From NCBI GenBank assembly GCA_905182215.1, contig CAJJAI010000052.1:1-37829 (forward strand): 37,829 nt of DNA, written 5' to 3'. Positions 1 through 8,439 of the stretch are shown here, piece by piece. How positions within the stretch are numbered: position 1 is the first letter of the stretch; every line of letters begins with the position of its first letter. A program made the position numbers and the translations under genes. This stretch comes from Flavobacteriales bacterium UBA6772. GTDB lineage: Bacteria; Bacteroidota; Bacteroidia; Flavobacteriales; UBA7430. The notes under the pieces are model-generated. The model ran no database searches and was not told where the DNA came from. It worked only from the letters and a program-made list of their open reading frames with translations.

Positions 1-44
1 CGTAAATTAACAAAATATATAATTCATAAAAAAGTTAAAAACAT

Positions 45-66
45 AAAAAACCCGCAACAATGCGGG
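45..66 (-). terminator. Intrinsic terminator of mnmE
   Basis: A 6-bp GC-rich stem (51-56 with 61-66, CCCGCA/TGCGGG) closes a 4-nt loop. A run of A at 45-50 becomes the U-tract when read on the minus strand. It lies about 35 bases past the mnmE stop, so it most likely ends the mnmE transcript. Confidence 0.8.
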
Positions 67-100
67 TTGTGTAAGTATATCGAAGTGTATATAAATGGTT

Positions 101-1486
101 TTACTTGCCGATACAGAAATCTCTAAAAATAGAATCCAATAAATCGTCAGTAGTAATTTCACCTGTAACCTCACCTAAGTGATGAAGAGATTGTCTTATA
201 TCCATTGCTAGCAAATCGCCAGAAACACCTATGCCTAATCCTTCTTGAACTAGCACAACGTGCTCCAATGCTTTAGTTAAAGCTTCAAAATGGCGGGAGT
301 TAGAAATAATCACATCATCATTATTTAATAAACCTTGCTTTACTTTTTCGGTGAGTAATTCTTTAAGGCGCTCAACATTATTTTTATGCTTAGCCGAAAT
401 AAACAATACATTAGGTAGGTCGCCAAAACTTGATTCAATACTAGGTAAATAGCCTTTATCTACTTTATTAGCTACAGCAATTAATTGTTTTCCATTTGTG
501 TGTTCCTCTAATTTCAGAATTTCAGCATGAACCATTTCAGAATTTGCTGTAGAAGCGTCAAAAAGGTAAAGAACTACTTTAGATTGTTTAATTTTATCAA
601 AAGTTTTCTCTATCCCAATAGACTCAATAGTATCGTTTGTTTCTCTTATTCCTGCAGTATCAATAAAACGAAAGCTCATTCCGTCTATCACCAGTTCATC
701 TTCAATAGTATCTCTGGTAGTACCCGCTATTTCGGAAACAATCGCACGATCTTCATTTAATAAAGCATTGAGCAAAGTGGACTTTCCAACATTAGGTTCT
801 CCTACGATAGCAACCGGGATTCCATTTTTAAGTACGTTTCCTAAAGCAAAAGAATCGACTAGTTTTCGAAGTACCATTTTTAATTTATTCAACAAACCGT
901 CCAACTCTTTTCGATCTGCAAACTCCACGTCTTCGCTACTAAAATCGAGTTCTAACTCTATTAGAGAGGCAAACTTAATAAGCTCTTTTCTAAGAGCCTG
1001 AATCTCCGAAGAAAAACCACCTCTCATCTGAGACAATGCTAAATCATGTGATTTCTCATTAGAAGAAGATATTAAATCTGCTACTGCTTCTGCCTGAGAC
1101 AGATCCATTTTTCCGTTCATAAAAGCACGAAAAGTAAACTCACCTGGCTCTGCGGTACGACAGCCATTTTTTATAAGAAGCTGTAATATTTGTTGTTGTA
1201 TATAATTGGAACCATGACAAGATATTTCTACAATATTTTCGCCTGTATAAGAATTTGGACCTTTAAAAACAGATACTAAAACCTCATCTACCAATTGCGT
1301 ACCATCCATGATAGTTCCCAAATGAATCGTATGTGTTTTTTGATTAAGTAGACTTTTCCCTTCTTTTACAGATTTAAATAAGGGCGTACATAAGGCAATT
1401 GCATCAGGACCTGAAACTCTTATTACCGCAATTGCTCCCATACCAGAAGCCGTTACTAAAGCACAAATATTATCTTTCTTCATCAT
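101..1486 (-). CDS. mnmE: tRNA uridine-5-carboxymethylaminomethyl(34) synthesis GTPase MnmE
   Basis: MnmE (TrmE) works with MnmG to modify the wobble uridine (U34) of certain tRNAs in the cytoplasm. The 461-residue length is normal for the family. The N-terminal tetrahydrofolate-binding domain (about 1-120) is followed by helices with an inserted G domain. Its motifs are all present: P-loop GEPNVGKS at 229-236, TTRDT at 256-260, DTAG near 276-279, NKVD near 340-343 and SAK near 367. The protein ends in CIGK, the C-terminal motif with the conserved cysteine that is diagnostic of MnmE. Two tandem ATG codons (1484-1486 and 1481-1483) could both start it. It is a single-gene unit, divergent from sucD, with an exact -7 element (TATTTTTG) only 12 bases upstream, so the mRNA leader must be very short. 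Confidence 0.97.
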   Translation of the reverse strand: MMKKDNICALVTASGMGAIAVIRVSGPDAIALCTPLFKSVKEGKSLLNQKTHTIHLGTIMDGTQLVDEVLVSVFKGPNSYTGENIVEISCHGSNYIQQQILQLLIKNGCRTAEPGEFTFRAFMNGKMDLSQAEAVADLISSSNEKSHDLALSQMRGGFSSEIQALRKELIKFASLIELELDFSSEDVEFADRKELDGLLNKLKMVLRKLVDSFALGNVLKNGIPVAIVGEPNVGKSTLLNALLNEDRAIVSEIAGTTRDTIEDELVIDGMSFRFIDTAGIRETNDTIESIGIEKTFDKIKQSKVVLYLFDASTANSEMVHAEILKLEEHTNGKQLIAVANKVDKGYLPSIESSFGDLPNVLFISAKHKNNVERLKELLTEKVKQGLLNNDDVIISNSRHFEALTKALEHVVLVQEGLGIGVSGDLLAMDIRQSLHHLGEVTGEITTDDLLDSIFRDFCIGK

Positions 1487-1498
1487 TCAAAATTTCAA

Positions 1499-1506
1499 CA
1501 AAAATA
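1499..1506 (-). promoter_or_regulatory. Putative -7 promoter element of mnmE
   Basis: The minus strand reads TATTTTTG, an exact match to the Bacteroidota -7 consensus TAnnTTTG. It ends 12 bases before the ATG. I see no clear TTG/TTTG -33 box at 19-21 bases spacing. Transcription would begin a few bases upstream of the start codon. Confidence 0.45.
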
Positions 1507-1623
1507 AGGAATGTAAATGGGATTAAATAAACAGGAACCTTGAATTTATATTCTGCAAGAAGTCAAAGCAGTAAGTATTAGATTTTCAATTCATCCGATT
1601 TTCAAAATCACTTGTTTCTTTTC

Positions 1624-1654
1624 TTGATTGTTCTATGATATTGTTCTAATTTCG
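1624..1654 (+). promoter_or_regulatory. Putative promoter of sucD (TTG-N20-TAATTTCG)
   Basis: A TTG at 1624-1626 lies 20 bases before TAATTTCG at 1647-1654, which fits the Bacteroidota -33/-7 arrangement with one mismatch to TAnnTTTG. A leader of roughly 25 bases would follow before the ATG at 1687. The same 11-mer TAATTTCGCAA occurs upstream of purL. Confidence 0.45.
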
Positions 1655-1686
1655 CAACGAAAATTTTCGCATTAAAAAGACGACAA

Positions 1687-2556
1687 ATGAGCGTATTAGT
1701 AAATAAAGATTCCCGCGTTATCGTACAAGGGTTTACAGGAAAAGAAGGTACTTATCACGCCTCTCAAATGATTGAATACGGAACCAACGTTGTTGGTGGT
1801 GTAACTCCAGGTAAAGGTGGTCAAAACCACTTAGACCGTCCAGTATTTAATACAGTTGCCGAAGCAGTGCAAAAAGCACAAGCCGACACAACTATAATTT
1901 TTGTTCCACCTGCTTTTGCTGCTGATGCCATTATGGAAGCTGCTGATGCTGGAATAAAAGTAATCATTTGTATTACAGAAGGTGTACCTACTAAAGACAT
2001 GGTTACTGTGAAAAATTACATTTCTAACTTCGACTGTCGTTTGATTGGACCTAACTGTCCAGGTGTAATTACTCCTGATGGAGCAAAATGTGGTATTATG
2101 CCAGGTTTCGTTTTCAAATCGGGTAAAATTGGTGTTGTATCTAAATCGGGTACTTTAACCTACGAAGCTGCTGATCAGGTTGTAAAAGCTGGTTTAGGTA
2201 TTACTACAGCTATCGGTATTGGTGGTGATCCAATTATTGGAACTACTACTAAAGAAGCTGTTGAGTTATTAATGAACGATCCAGAAACTGAAGGTATCAT
2301 CATGATTGGTGAAATTGGAGGTCCTATGGAAGCTGATGCGGCTCGTTGGATTAAAGAACACGGAACTAAACCAGTTGTTGGTTTTATCGCTGGTCAAACA
2401 GCTCCTAAAGGTAGAACTATGGGACACGCTGGTGCAATTGTAGGTGGTGATGACGATACTGCTGAAGCGAAGATGAAAATTATGACTGAATGTGGAATTC
2501 ACGTAGTGAAGTCTCCAGCAGATTTAGGATCTAAAATGAAAGAAGTACTCGCTTAA
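1687..2556 (+). CDS. sucD: Succinate-CoA ligase subunit alpha
   Basis: This is the alpha subunit of succinyl-CoA synthetase, the TCA-cycle enzyme that interconverts succinyl-CoA and succinate with substrate-level phosphorylation of ADP or GDP. The 289 residues match the family length. The N-terminal CoA-binding Rossmann domain includes the [11 protein letters not shown] stretch near residue 15. The C-terminal ligase domain carries the active-site loop GHAGAIVGG, whose His-247 is the phosphohistidine. The partner gene sucC is not adjacent, as is common in Bacteroidota. The gene has its own probable promoter and a strong terminator, so it looks monocistronic. Confidence 0.97.
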   Translation: MSVLVNKDSRVIVQGFTGKEGTYHASQMIEYGTNVVGGVTPGKGGQNHLDRPVFNTVAEAVQKAQADTTIIFVPPAFAADAIMEAADAGIKVIICITEGVPTKDMVTVKNYISNFDCRLIGPNCPGVITPDGAKCGIMPGFVFKSGKIGVVSKSGTLTYEAADQVVKAGLGITTAIGIGGDPIIGTTTKEAVELLMNDPETEGIIMIGEIGGPMEADAARWIKEHGTKPVVGFIAGQTAPKGRTMGHAGAIVGGDDDTAEAKMKIMTECGIHVVKSPADLGSKMKEVLA

Positions 2557-2578
2557 AAAGCAGCTTTTTAAAATACAA

Positions 2579-2607
2579 GCCCTCCGATTATTCGGAGGGC
2601 TTTTTTT
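2579..2607 (+). terminator. Intrinsic terminator of sucD
   Basis: A perfect 9-bp stem (2579-2587 with 2592-2600, GCCCTCCGA/TCGGAGGGC) with a TTAT loop is followed by seven T residues. It begins 22 bases past the sucD stop. Confidence 0.9.
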
Positions 2608-2630
2608 ATGTCTTTTTGGGTTTAATTTAG

Positions 2631-2638
2631 TAATTTCG
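2631..2638 (+). promoter_or_regulatory. Putative -7 element of purL
   Basis: TAATTTCG, one mismatch from TAnnTTTG, lies 31 bases before the purL ATG and just after the sucD terminator. It is part of the 11-mer TAATTTCGCAA that also precedes sucD. No convincing -33 box is seen. Confidence 0.4.
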
Positions 2639-2669
2639 CAAATATTAAAAGCAACCAAAAACTCTACCT

Positions 2670-5600
2670 ATGATTTCATTCTTTAAGGGAGCAAACCAAG
2701 TATTTGCCTTAGCCACTAAAGAAACTATTAGCCAAGAAAATTGTGAGAAATTACAATGGTTGTTCGGCGATGCTGAGCAATTGAATTCTGAGGCTGTTGA
2801 AGGGACTTTTGTTGGTCCACGTAAAGAAATGATTACCCCATGGAGCACAAACGCTGTTGAGATTACTCAAAACATGGACGTAGAGGGTATTATTCGTATT
2901 GAAGAGTATTTTGCTTATGACGAAGAAGCGGGCTTTGATTCGATGTTACAAGTAAAATACGATGGTCTTCACCAAGAGATTTTTACGGTAGACACAAAGC
3001 CTGAAGAAATTATTCACATTGAAGATATAGCTGCTTATAACAGTCAAGAAGGATTAGCTTTAAGTACTGATGAAGTAGATTACCTAGATAGCGTTAGTGT
3101 AGAAATTGGTAGAAAATTAACAGATTCTGAAGTTTTCGGATTCTCGCAAATCAACTCAGAACACTGCAGACATAAAATATTTAACGGGACTTTCATCATC
3201 GATGGTGAAGAAAAAGAAAGCAGTCTTTTCAAATTAATCAAGAAGACTTCCGAAATGAATGGAGGTAATTTGGTTTCTGCATATAAAGACAACGTTGCTT
3301 TTGTAAAAGGTCCTAAAATCGAATTATTCTCTCCGAAGCGTCAGGATATTGCCGATTACTATCACACCAAAGAAATTCAATCTGTACTTTCTCTAAAAGC
3401 AGAAACGCATAACTTCCCTACAACGGTAGAGCCTTTTAACGGAGCTGCAACAGGTTCGGGTGGTGAAATTAGAGACCGTTTAGCAGGTGGTAAAGGGAGT
3501 TTACCCTTAGCCGGAACTGCTGTTTACATGACTTCTTACTCTCGCTTAGAAGAAGAGCGCACTTGGGAAGAAGGAATGGAAGAGCGTCCTTGGTTGTACC
3601 AAACACCAATGGATATTTTAATAAAAGCATCAAACGGTGCTTCTGACTTCGGTAATAAATTCGGTCAGCCTTTAATTACAGGATCGGTACTTACTTTTGA
3701 GCATACTGAAAATGACAATCAATTAGGCTACGATAAAGTGATTATGCAAGCCGGTGGTATTGGCTGGGGTAAACACGAAGATGCCTTAAAAGATGTTCCA
3801 AACAAAGGTGACCGTGTGGTGATCTTAGGTGGTGACAATTACCGTATTGGTATGGGTGGTTCTTCAGTTTCTTCCGTAGACACTGGTGAATTAGATAATA
3901 ATATTGAATTGAATGCTATTCAGCGTTCAAATCCAGAAATGCAAAAACGTGCTGCCAATGCAATTAGAGCAATGGTAGAAAGCGACAACAATCCGATTGT
4001 TTCTATTCACGATCACGGAGCGGGTGGACACTTAAACTGTCTATCGGAATTGGTGGAAGAAACGGGCGGGAAAATTGATTTAGAAGCACTTCCGGTAGGA
4101 GATCCTACTTTGTCTGCTAAAGAAATTGTAGGTAATGAATCTCAAGAAAGAATGGGATTGGTTATCAATGAAAAACACATCGAAGAATTACGTAAAATCT
4201 CTGAGCGCGAAAGAGCTCCTTTCTACGATGTAGGAGAGATTACAAGCGATATGAATTTCTCTTTTGAGTCGACTAAAGACGGTAGTAAACCTATCGATAT
4301 GAAGTTGAAACACTACTTCGGCTCATCCCCAAAAACAATTATGAATGATTCTAGTAAAGGAGTAAACTTTTCTAAATTAGAATATTCGCAAGATAACTTA
4401 TTCGAATACATCACTTCTGTTCTTCAATTAGAAGCAGTAGGGTGTAAGGACTGGTTAACCAACAAGGTTGACCGTTGTGTATCGGGTAGAGTTGCAAAAC
4501 AACAAAACGCGGGTCCTTTACATTTACCACTTAACGATTGTGGTGTTATGGCCTTAGATTATAGAGGGCAAATAGGGGTTGCTACTTCAGTAGGGCACGC
4601 TCCTATTAGTGCTTTAATTGATCCTGTAGCTGGTTCGCGTAATTCTATTGCCGAAGCTTTAACAAACCTTGTCTTCGCTCCTATTTCAGATAATCTTAAT
4701 GGCGTTTCATTAAGCGCTAATTGGATGTGGCCATGTAGAAACGAAGGTGAAGATGCTCGTTTATACGATGCTGTAAAAGGGATTAGTGACTTTGCTATTT
4801 CTTTAGGTATTAACGTTCCTACAGGAAAGGATAGTTTATCGATGACTCAGAAGTACAAGGACGGAAGTAAAGTTGTTTCTCCGGGTACAGTTATCATTTC
4901 TGCTATTGGTGAGTGTAGCAACATCAATCAAGTGGTGAGTCCTGTATTAAAGAAAAAGGAAAATGCACCAATCTTCTATATCAACTTATCGCAAGATGCG
5001 TATAAATTAGGTGGTAGTTCGTTTGCTCAAGTAAATAACAAAGTAGGTTCTGAAACGCCAACTATTCAAGATTCTGAATTCTTTAAAAATGGTTTCAATG
5101 CGATTCAGAAGTTAATCAAGTCTGACTTGGTTGAGGCTGGACACGATATTTCTGCCGGTGGTTTAATTACTACTTTATTAGAAATGTGTTTTGCGGATGT
5201 AAACCTTGGAGCCGACATAGATTTAACTTGCTTGAATGAGCAAGACATCGTAAAAGTATTATTTGCTGAAAACGCAGGTGTAATTCTTCAAGTAAACGAC
5301 ATCGCTAAAGCGGATGCTATTTTAGGGGAGATGAATATTGCATACCATACTTTAGGTACTACAGTTGATGCTTCTGAATTGAACATTACAAGTAATGAGT
5401 TAAACTTCAACTTAAGCGTTAGCGATTTAAGAGATGTTTGGTACAAGACTTCTTACTTATTAGATCGTAAGCAAAGTGGTGAAGAAAAAGCTTTAGAGCG
5501 TTTCAATAACTATAAGCACATGCCATTAGAGTTTAACTTCCCTGCATCGTTCAGCGGACAGTTAGCTGCAATGGGATTAGATCCAAACAGAAAAAAGGCT

Positions 5601-6353
5601 AGTGGATTAAAAGCGGCAATCATTCGTGAAAAGGGTTCTAACTCTGAACGCGAAATGGCTTACGCTCTTTACTTAGCTGGTTTCGATGTAAAGGATATCC
5701 ACATGACTGACTTGATGAGTGGTCGTGAAGATTTAACAGATGTAAACTTTATCGCTGCCGTTGGTGGATTCTCTAACTCAGATGTTTTAGGTTCTGCTAA
5801 AGGCTGGGCTGGTTCATTTAAGTATAACGACAATGCGCGTACTGCCTTAAATAACTTCTTCGAAAGAGAAGACACGCTTTCTTTAGGTATCTGTAACGGC
5901 TGTCAGTTATTTATCGAATTAGGTTTGATAAATGGAGATCACGCTGAAAAACCAAAATTACTTCACAACGATTCTCATAAGTTTGAGTCTGGATTTGTGA
6001 ATGTAGACATACCAGAAAACGACTCGGTACTGTTTAGTACATTATCGGGTTCTCGTTTAGGTGTTTGGGTAGCGCACGGTGAAGGTAAATTTGAAATGCC
6101 TTACAACGAAGATCAATACAATATTGTTTCGAAGTATAGCTATAAAAACTACCCAGCGAACCCGAATGGTTCTGACTTTAATACAGCAGCCATAACTTCA
6201 AAAGACGGTCGACACTTAGTAATGATGCCTCACCCAGAGCGTTCTATTTTCCCTTGGAACTGGGCACACTACCCAGAAAACCAAAACGAAGTATCTCCTT
6301 GGATTGAAGCTTTTGTAAATGCTCGTAATTGGGTAGCTGGGAAAACGAAATAA
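2670..6353 (+). CDS. purL: Phosphoribosylformylglycinamidine synthase (large, single-chain PurL)
   Basis: FGAM synthase catalyses the fourth step of purine synthesis, turning FGAR, glutamine and ATP into FGAM. At 1227 residues this is the large single-chain form, with the glutaminase domain fused at the C-terminus, instead of the separate PurS/PurQ/PurL set. The synthetase core includes QINSEHCRHKIF near residue 160, KAETHNFPT near 245 and duplicated AIRS-like halves. The C-terminal class I amidotransferase domain (from about residue 970) has the nucleophile in GICNGCQLF and the catalytic histidine in MMPHPERS. The gene stands alone, bounded by terminators on both sides. Confidence 0.97.
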   Translation: MISFFKGANQVFALATKETISQENCEKLQWLFGDAEQLNSEAVEGTFVGPRKEMITPWSTNAVEITQNMDVEGIIRIEEYFAYDEEAGFDSMLQVKYDGLHQEIFTVDTKPEEIIHIEDIAAYNSQEGLALSTDEVDYLDSVSVEIGRKLTDSEVFGFSQINSEHCRHKIFNGTFIIDGEEKESSLFKLIKKTSEMNGGNLVSAYKDNVAFVKGPKIELFSPKRQDIADYYHTKEIQSVLSLKAETHNFPTTVEPFNGAATGSGGEIRDRLAGGKGSLPLAGTAVYMTSYSRLEEERTWEEGMEERPWLYQTPMDILIKASNGASDFGNKFGQPLITGSVLTFEHTENDNQLGYDKVIMQAGGIGWGKHEDALKDVPNKGDRVVILGGDNYRIGMGGSSVSSVDTGELDNNIELNAIQRSNPEMQKRAANAIRAMVESDNNPIVSIHDHGAGGHLNCLSELVEETGGKIDLEALPVGDPTLSAKEIVGNESQERMGLVINEKHIEELRKISERERAPFYDVGEITSDMNFSFESTKDGSKPIDMKLKHYFGSSPKTIMNDSSKGVNFSKLEYSQDNLFEYITSVLQLEAVGCKDWLTNKVDRCVSGRVAKQQNAGPLHLPLNDCGVMALDYRGQIGVATSVGHAPISALIDPVAGSRNSIAEALTNLVFAPISDNLNGVSLSANWMWPCRNEGEDARLYDAVKGISDFAISLGINVPTGKDSLSMTQKYKDGSKVVSPGTVIISAIGECSNINQVVSPVLKKKENAPIFYINLSQDAYKLGGSSFAQVNNKVGSETPTIQDSEFFKNGFNAIQKLIKSDLVEAGHDISAGGLITTLLEMCFADVNLGADIDLTCLNEQDIVKVLFAENAGVILQVNDIAKADAILGEMNIAYHTLGTTVDASELNITSNELNFNLSVSDLRDVWYKTSYLLDRKQSGEEKALERFNNYKHMPLEFNFPASFSGQLAAMGLDPNRKKASGLKAAIIREKGSNSEREMAYALYLAGFDVKDIHMTDLMSGREDLTDVNFIAAVGGFSNSDVLGSAKGWAGSFKYNDNARTALNNFFEREDTLSLGICNGCQLFIELGLINGDHAEKPKLLHNDSHKFESGFVNVDIPENDSVLFSTLSGSRLGVWVAHGEGKFEMPYNEDQYNIVSKYSYKNYPANPNGSDFNTAAITSKDGRHLVMMPHPERSIFPWNWAHYPENQNEVSPWIEAFVNARNWVAGKTK

Positions 6354-6370
6354 GCTTATTAAGTACAGTA

Positions 6371-6403
6371 TAAAAAAGCCTCCCAAATTGGGAGGCTTTT
6401 TTT
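6371..6403. terminator. Bidirectional terminator between purL and the T9SS cargo gene
   Basis: The stem AGCCTCCCA/TGGGAGGCT (6377-6385 with 6389-6397) is flanked by an A-run on the left and a T-run on the right. It can therefore terminate purL (plus) and the convergent gene ending at 6424 (minus). Confidence 0.9.
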
Positions 6404-6423
6404 ATGCTATTAAAGTTTACACT

Positions 6424-8286
6424 CTACTTCTTCACAAATGTTTTAGTCGAAGCAATACCTTCAGAAATTATACTACAGATATAATTCCCTGAAGCAAGCA
6501 TAGAAACATCAATTTGAGCAGAGCCAATTCCTGTATGTGTTACCCCTACTGAGAATTCCTTCCCTAAAACATCGTATATTTTTACAGAAGTGATTTGTCT
6601 CTCCATCTCAACTGTGATATATTCAACAGATGGATTCGGGTATAAATTGAAAGAGGCTAAATTATTTTCCGGAATACTTGTTTCGGAATCTATTTGGAAA
6701 CAAGATTCAAAAAGCGCTTGTGCCATATCGTCTGTTTGAAACAATAACTCGACCGCATTAAATGGATCATTACTCGATTCTCGAGCCCAAACTACACCAG
6801 ATGTTATTTGATTTACAGCACCCGGTTCTAAAGTAAATGGGCCTGCAGATTGTAAAAAACGTCTATCTCCTGGGGTGTTATTAGCTGTTTGTTCCGTCCA
6901 CTCATCTGAAAAATTTGGATCTGTTGTACCTGGGAACATATAATTACAAGTTGGATTATTTGAATCTCGACCATCTCCACCATAAGTCATAGGAATATTA
7001 TCAAGCCAATAGCCCTTCAAATAGCTGTAATAATCTTGTGTAGTAATAGGATTTCCAGAAACAGAGGCATCATTATTATAATATACGAATTTCGACATCA
7101 TAATAAGCTCATCTTCTTCATCGATTACACCATCTAAATCATTGTCTATTCCATCACTTTCATCGGCTTTAGGACCTCTAAAAAAATCAACCCCAACAGC
7201 AGGTAACTTCACTCCATAACCAGCAGAACCTTCGTCCTCTGCATCACCATTATAACAATAACCTAAACCTCTACCAACATCACATCCAACAAAATCATCT
7301 AGGTGATTCCCTAAATCTGGATCAATCCAAACTCCAAAATATGTTTCGTTAAGTGCATTGTGAGAACGATTTATCAACTTATAATTATAAAAGGTCATAT
7401 TATTAATATGATCGTCGGTTGCAAAAGCAAAAGCCTGAGCTTGAATTTCCAATCCTAAAGCTTCGACAGAACCCGAAGCTGTATGCGAATTTCCTTTATC
7501 ATTATAAACCCACCACAGGGTCTGATCCCCAAAAAGGATATCTTCACTCATACAATCTAAAGAATTGTCTAAATTATATTCTGGGTAATCGCCATCGTTA
7601 GGGTTGTAATAATTATCGTTATTAACATCTCTAAAGGGTGCAAGCGTTTCTAATGCATAATACGGGTTGGTTTGCACCTGGGTGTCCGCTCCAGTATAAG
7701 CATTTGTGAAATTATCAGTTTCCCTATTTCCTGGATAATCTATAATTGATTGAGGAATAACATAATTAGGGAAATCAATTTCCGGCTGAGAAGAATTTGT
7801 AAATTCTACGAACTCTGCAATATCGGCTTTTAACAATACATAATGTTTATCGTATTGCGAACAGATGGCAGATTCGGTTGTTCCATAATTATAATTAAGT
7901 CCATTCACAGAATTTAATCGCACATTATCTAAAGGACCTGGCCAGTAATCGTTACCTCCCTGTCTATAAGTTTGGGCAGCAACTTTTATTTGATTGTCAT
8001 CATCAACCCCCCCAATCCATAAAGCACCAGCGAAAATAGAATGTAAGCTTGAACCTTTGGGAGCTTCATAAGAACCCGCAGAAAGATTCCACCACATATC
8101 TCCTCCATTGAGGATGGTAGTAGATATATTGTTAATATCTAATAGTGTTTGGGCGGTCCCTTCAGCACAATTAAAAGCCAACTGCTTGGCTACTGTAAGA
8201 GTGGCACTAGGTTTATTGACATTCTCCTTAGCACTTAACAACTGGGTACTCAAAAGAATTAAAGCAAGAAAAACTAGATTTCTCAT
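6424..8286 (-). CDS. Secreted protein with C-terminal T9SS type A sorting domain
   Basis: I do not recognise the catalytic or binding role of this 620-residue protein. It begins with a clear signal peptide (MRNLVFLALILLSTQLLSA), so it should cross the inner membrane by Sec. The last ~75 residues form a Por secretion-tail domain: NLYPNPS, then VKIYDVLGKEF, then SGNYICSIISEG and a TKTFVKK end. This predicts export across the outer membrane by the type IX system. The middle holds acidic stretches resembling calcium-binding type-3 thrombospondin or EF-hand loops (DGIDNDLDGVIDEEDE, and DVNNDNYYNPNDGDYPEY). These could stabilise an extracellular fold. It is transcribed toward purL and is not obviously in an operon. 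Confidence 0.9.
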   Translation of the reverse strand: MRNLVFLALILLSTQLLSAKENVNKPSATLTVAKQLAFNCAEGTAQTLLDINNISTTILNGGDMWWNLSAGSYEAPKGSSLHSIFAGALWIGGVDDDNQIKVAAQTYRQGGNDYWPGPLDNVRLNSVNGLNYNYGTTESAICSQYDKHYVLLKADIAEFVEFTNSSQPEIDFPNYVIPQSIIDYPGNRETDNFTNAYTGADTQVQTNPYYALETLAPFRDVNNDNYYNPNDGDYPEYNLDNSLDCMSEDILFGDQTLWWVYNDKGNSHTASGSVEALGLEIQAQAFAFATDDHINNMTFYNYKLINRSHNALNETYFGVWIDPDLGNHLDDFVGCDVGRGLGYCYNGDAEDEGSAGYGVKLPAVGVDFFRGPKADESDGIDNDLDGVIDEEDELIMMSKFVYYNNDASVSGNPITTQDYYSYLKGYWLDNIPMTYGGDGRDSNNPTCNYMFPGTTDPNFSDEWTEQTANNTPGDRRFLQSAGPFTLEPGAVNQITSGVVWARESSNDPFNAVELLFQTDDMAQALFESCFQIDSETSIPENNLASFNLYPNPSVEYITVEMERQITSVKIYDVLGKEFSVGVTHTGIGSAQIDVSMLASGNYICSIISEGIASTKTFVKK

Positions 8287-8439
8287 AAAATAGATTTTAA
8301 AATGATTTTAACAAAAACCTAATTTAGTAATAATTACCGCTACTTTAACCTAAGTGAATAAATAACAATGTAATACATATGGAAAATCAAGAATAATAGA
8401 ACCTAAGACGACTAGAATGAGGAATTGTTAGTACTAAAA

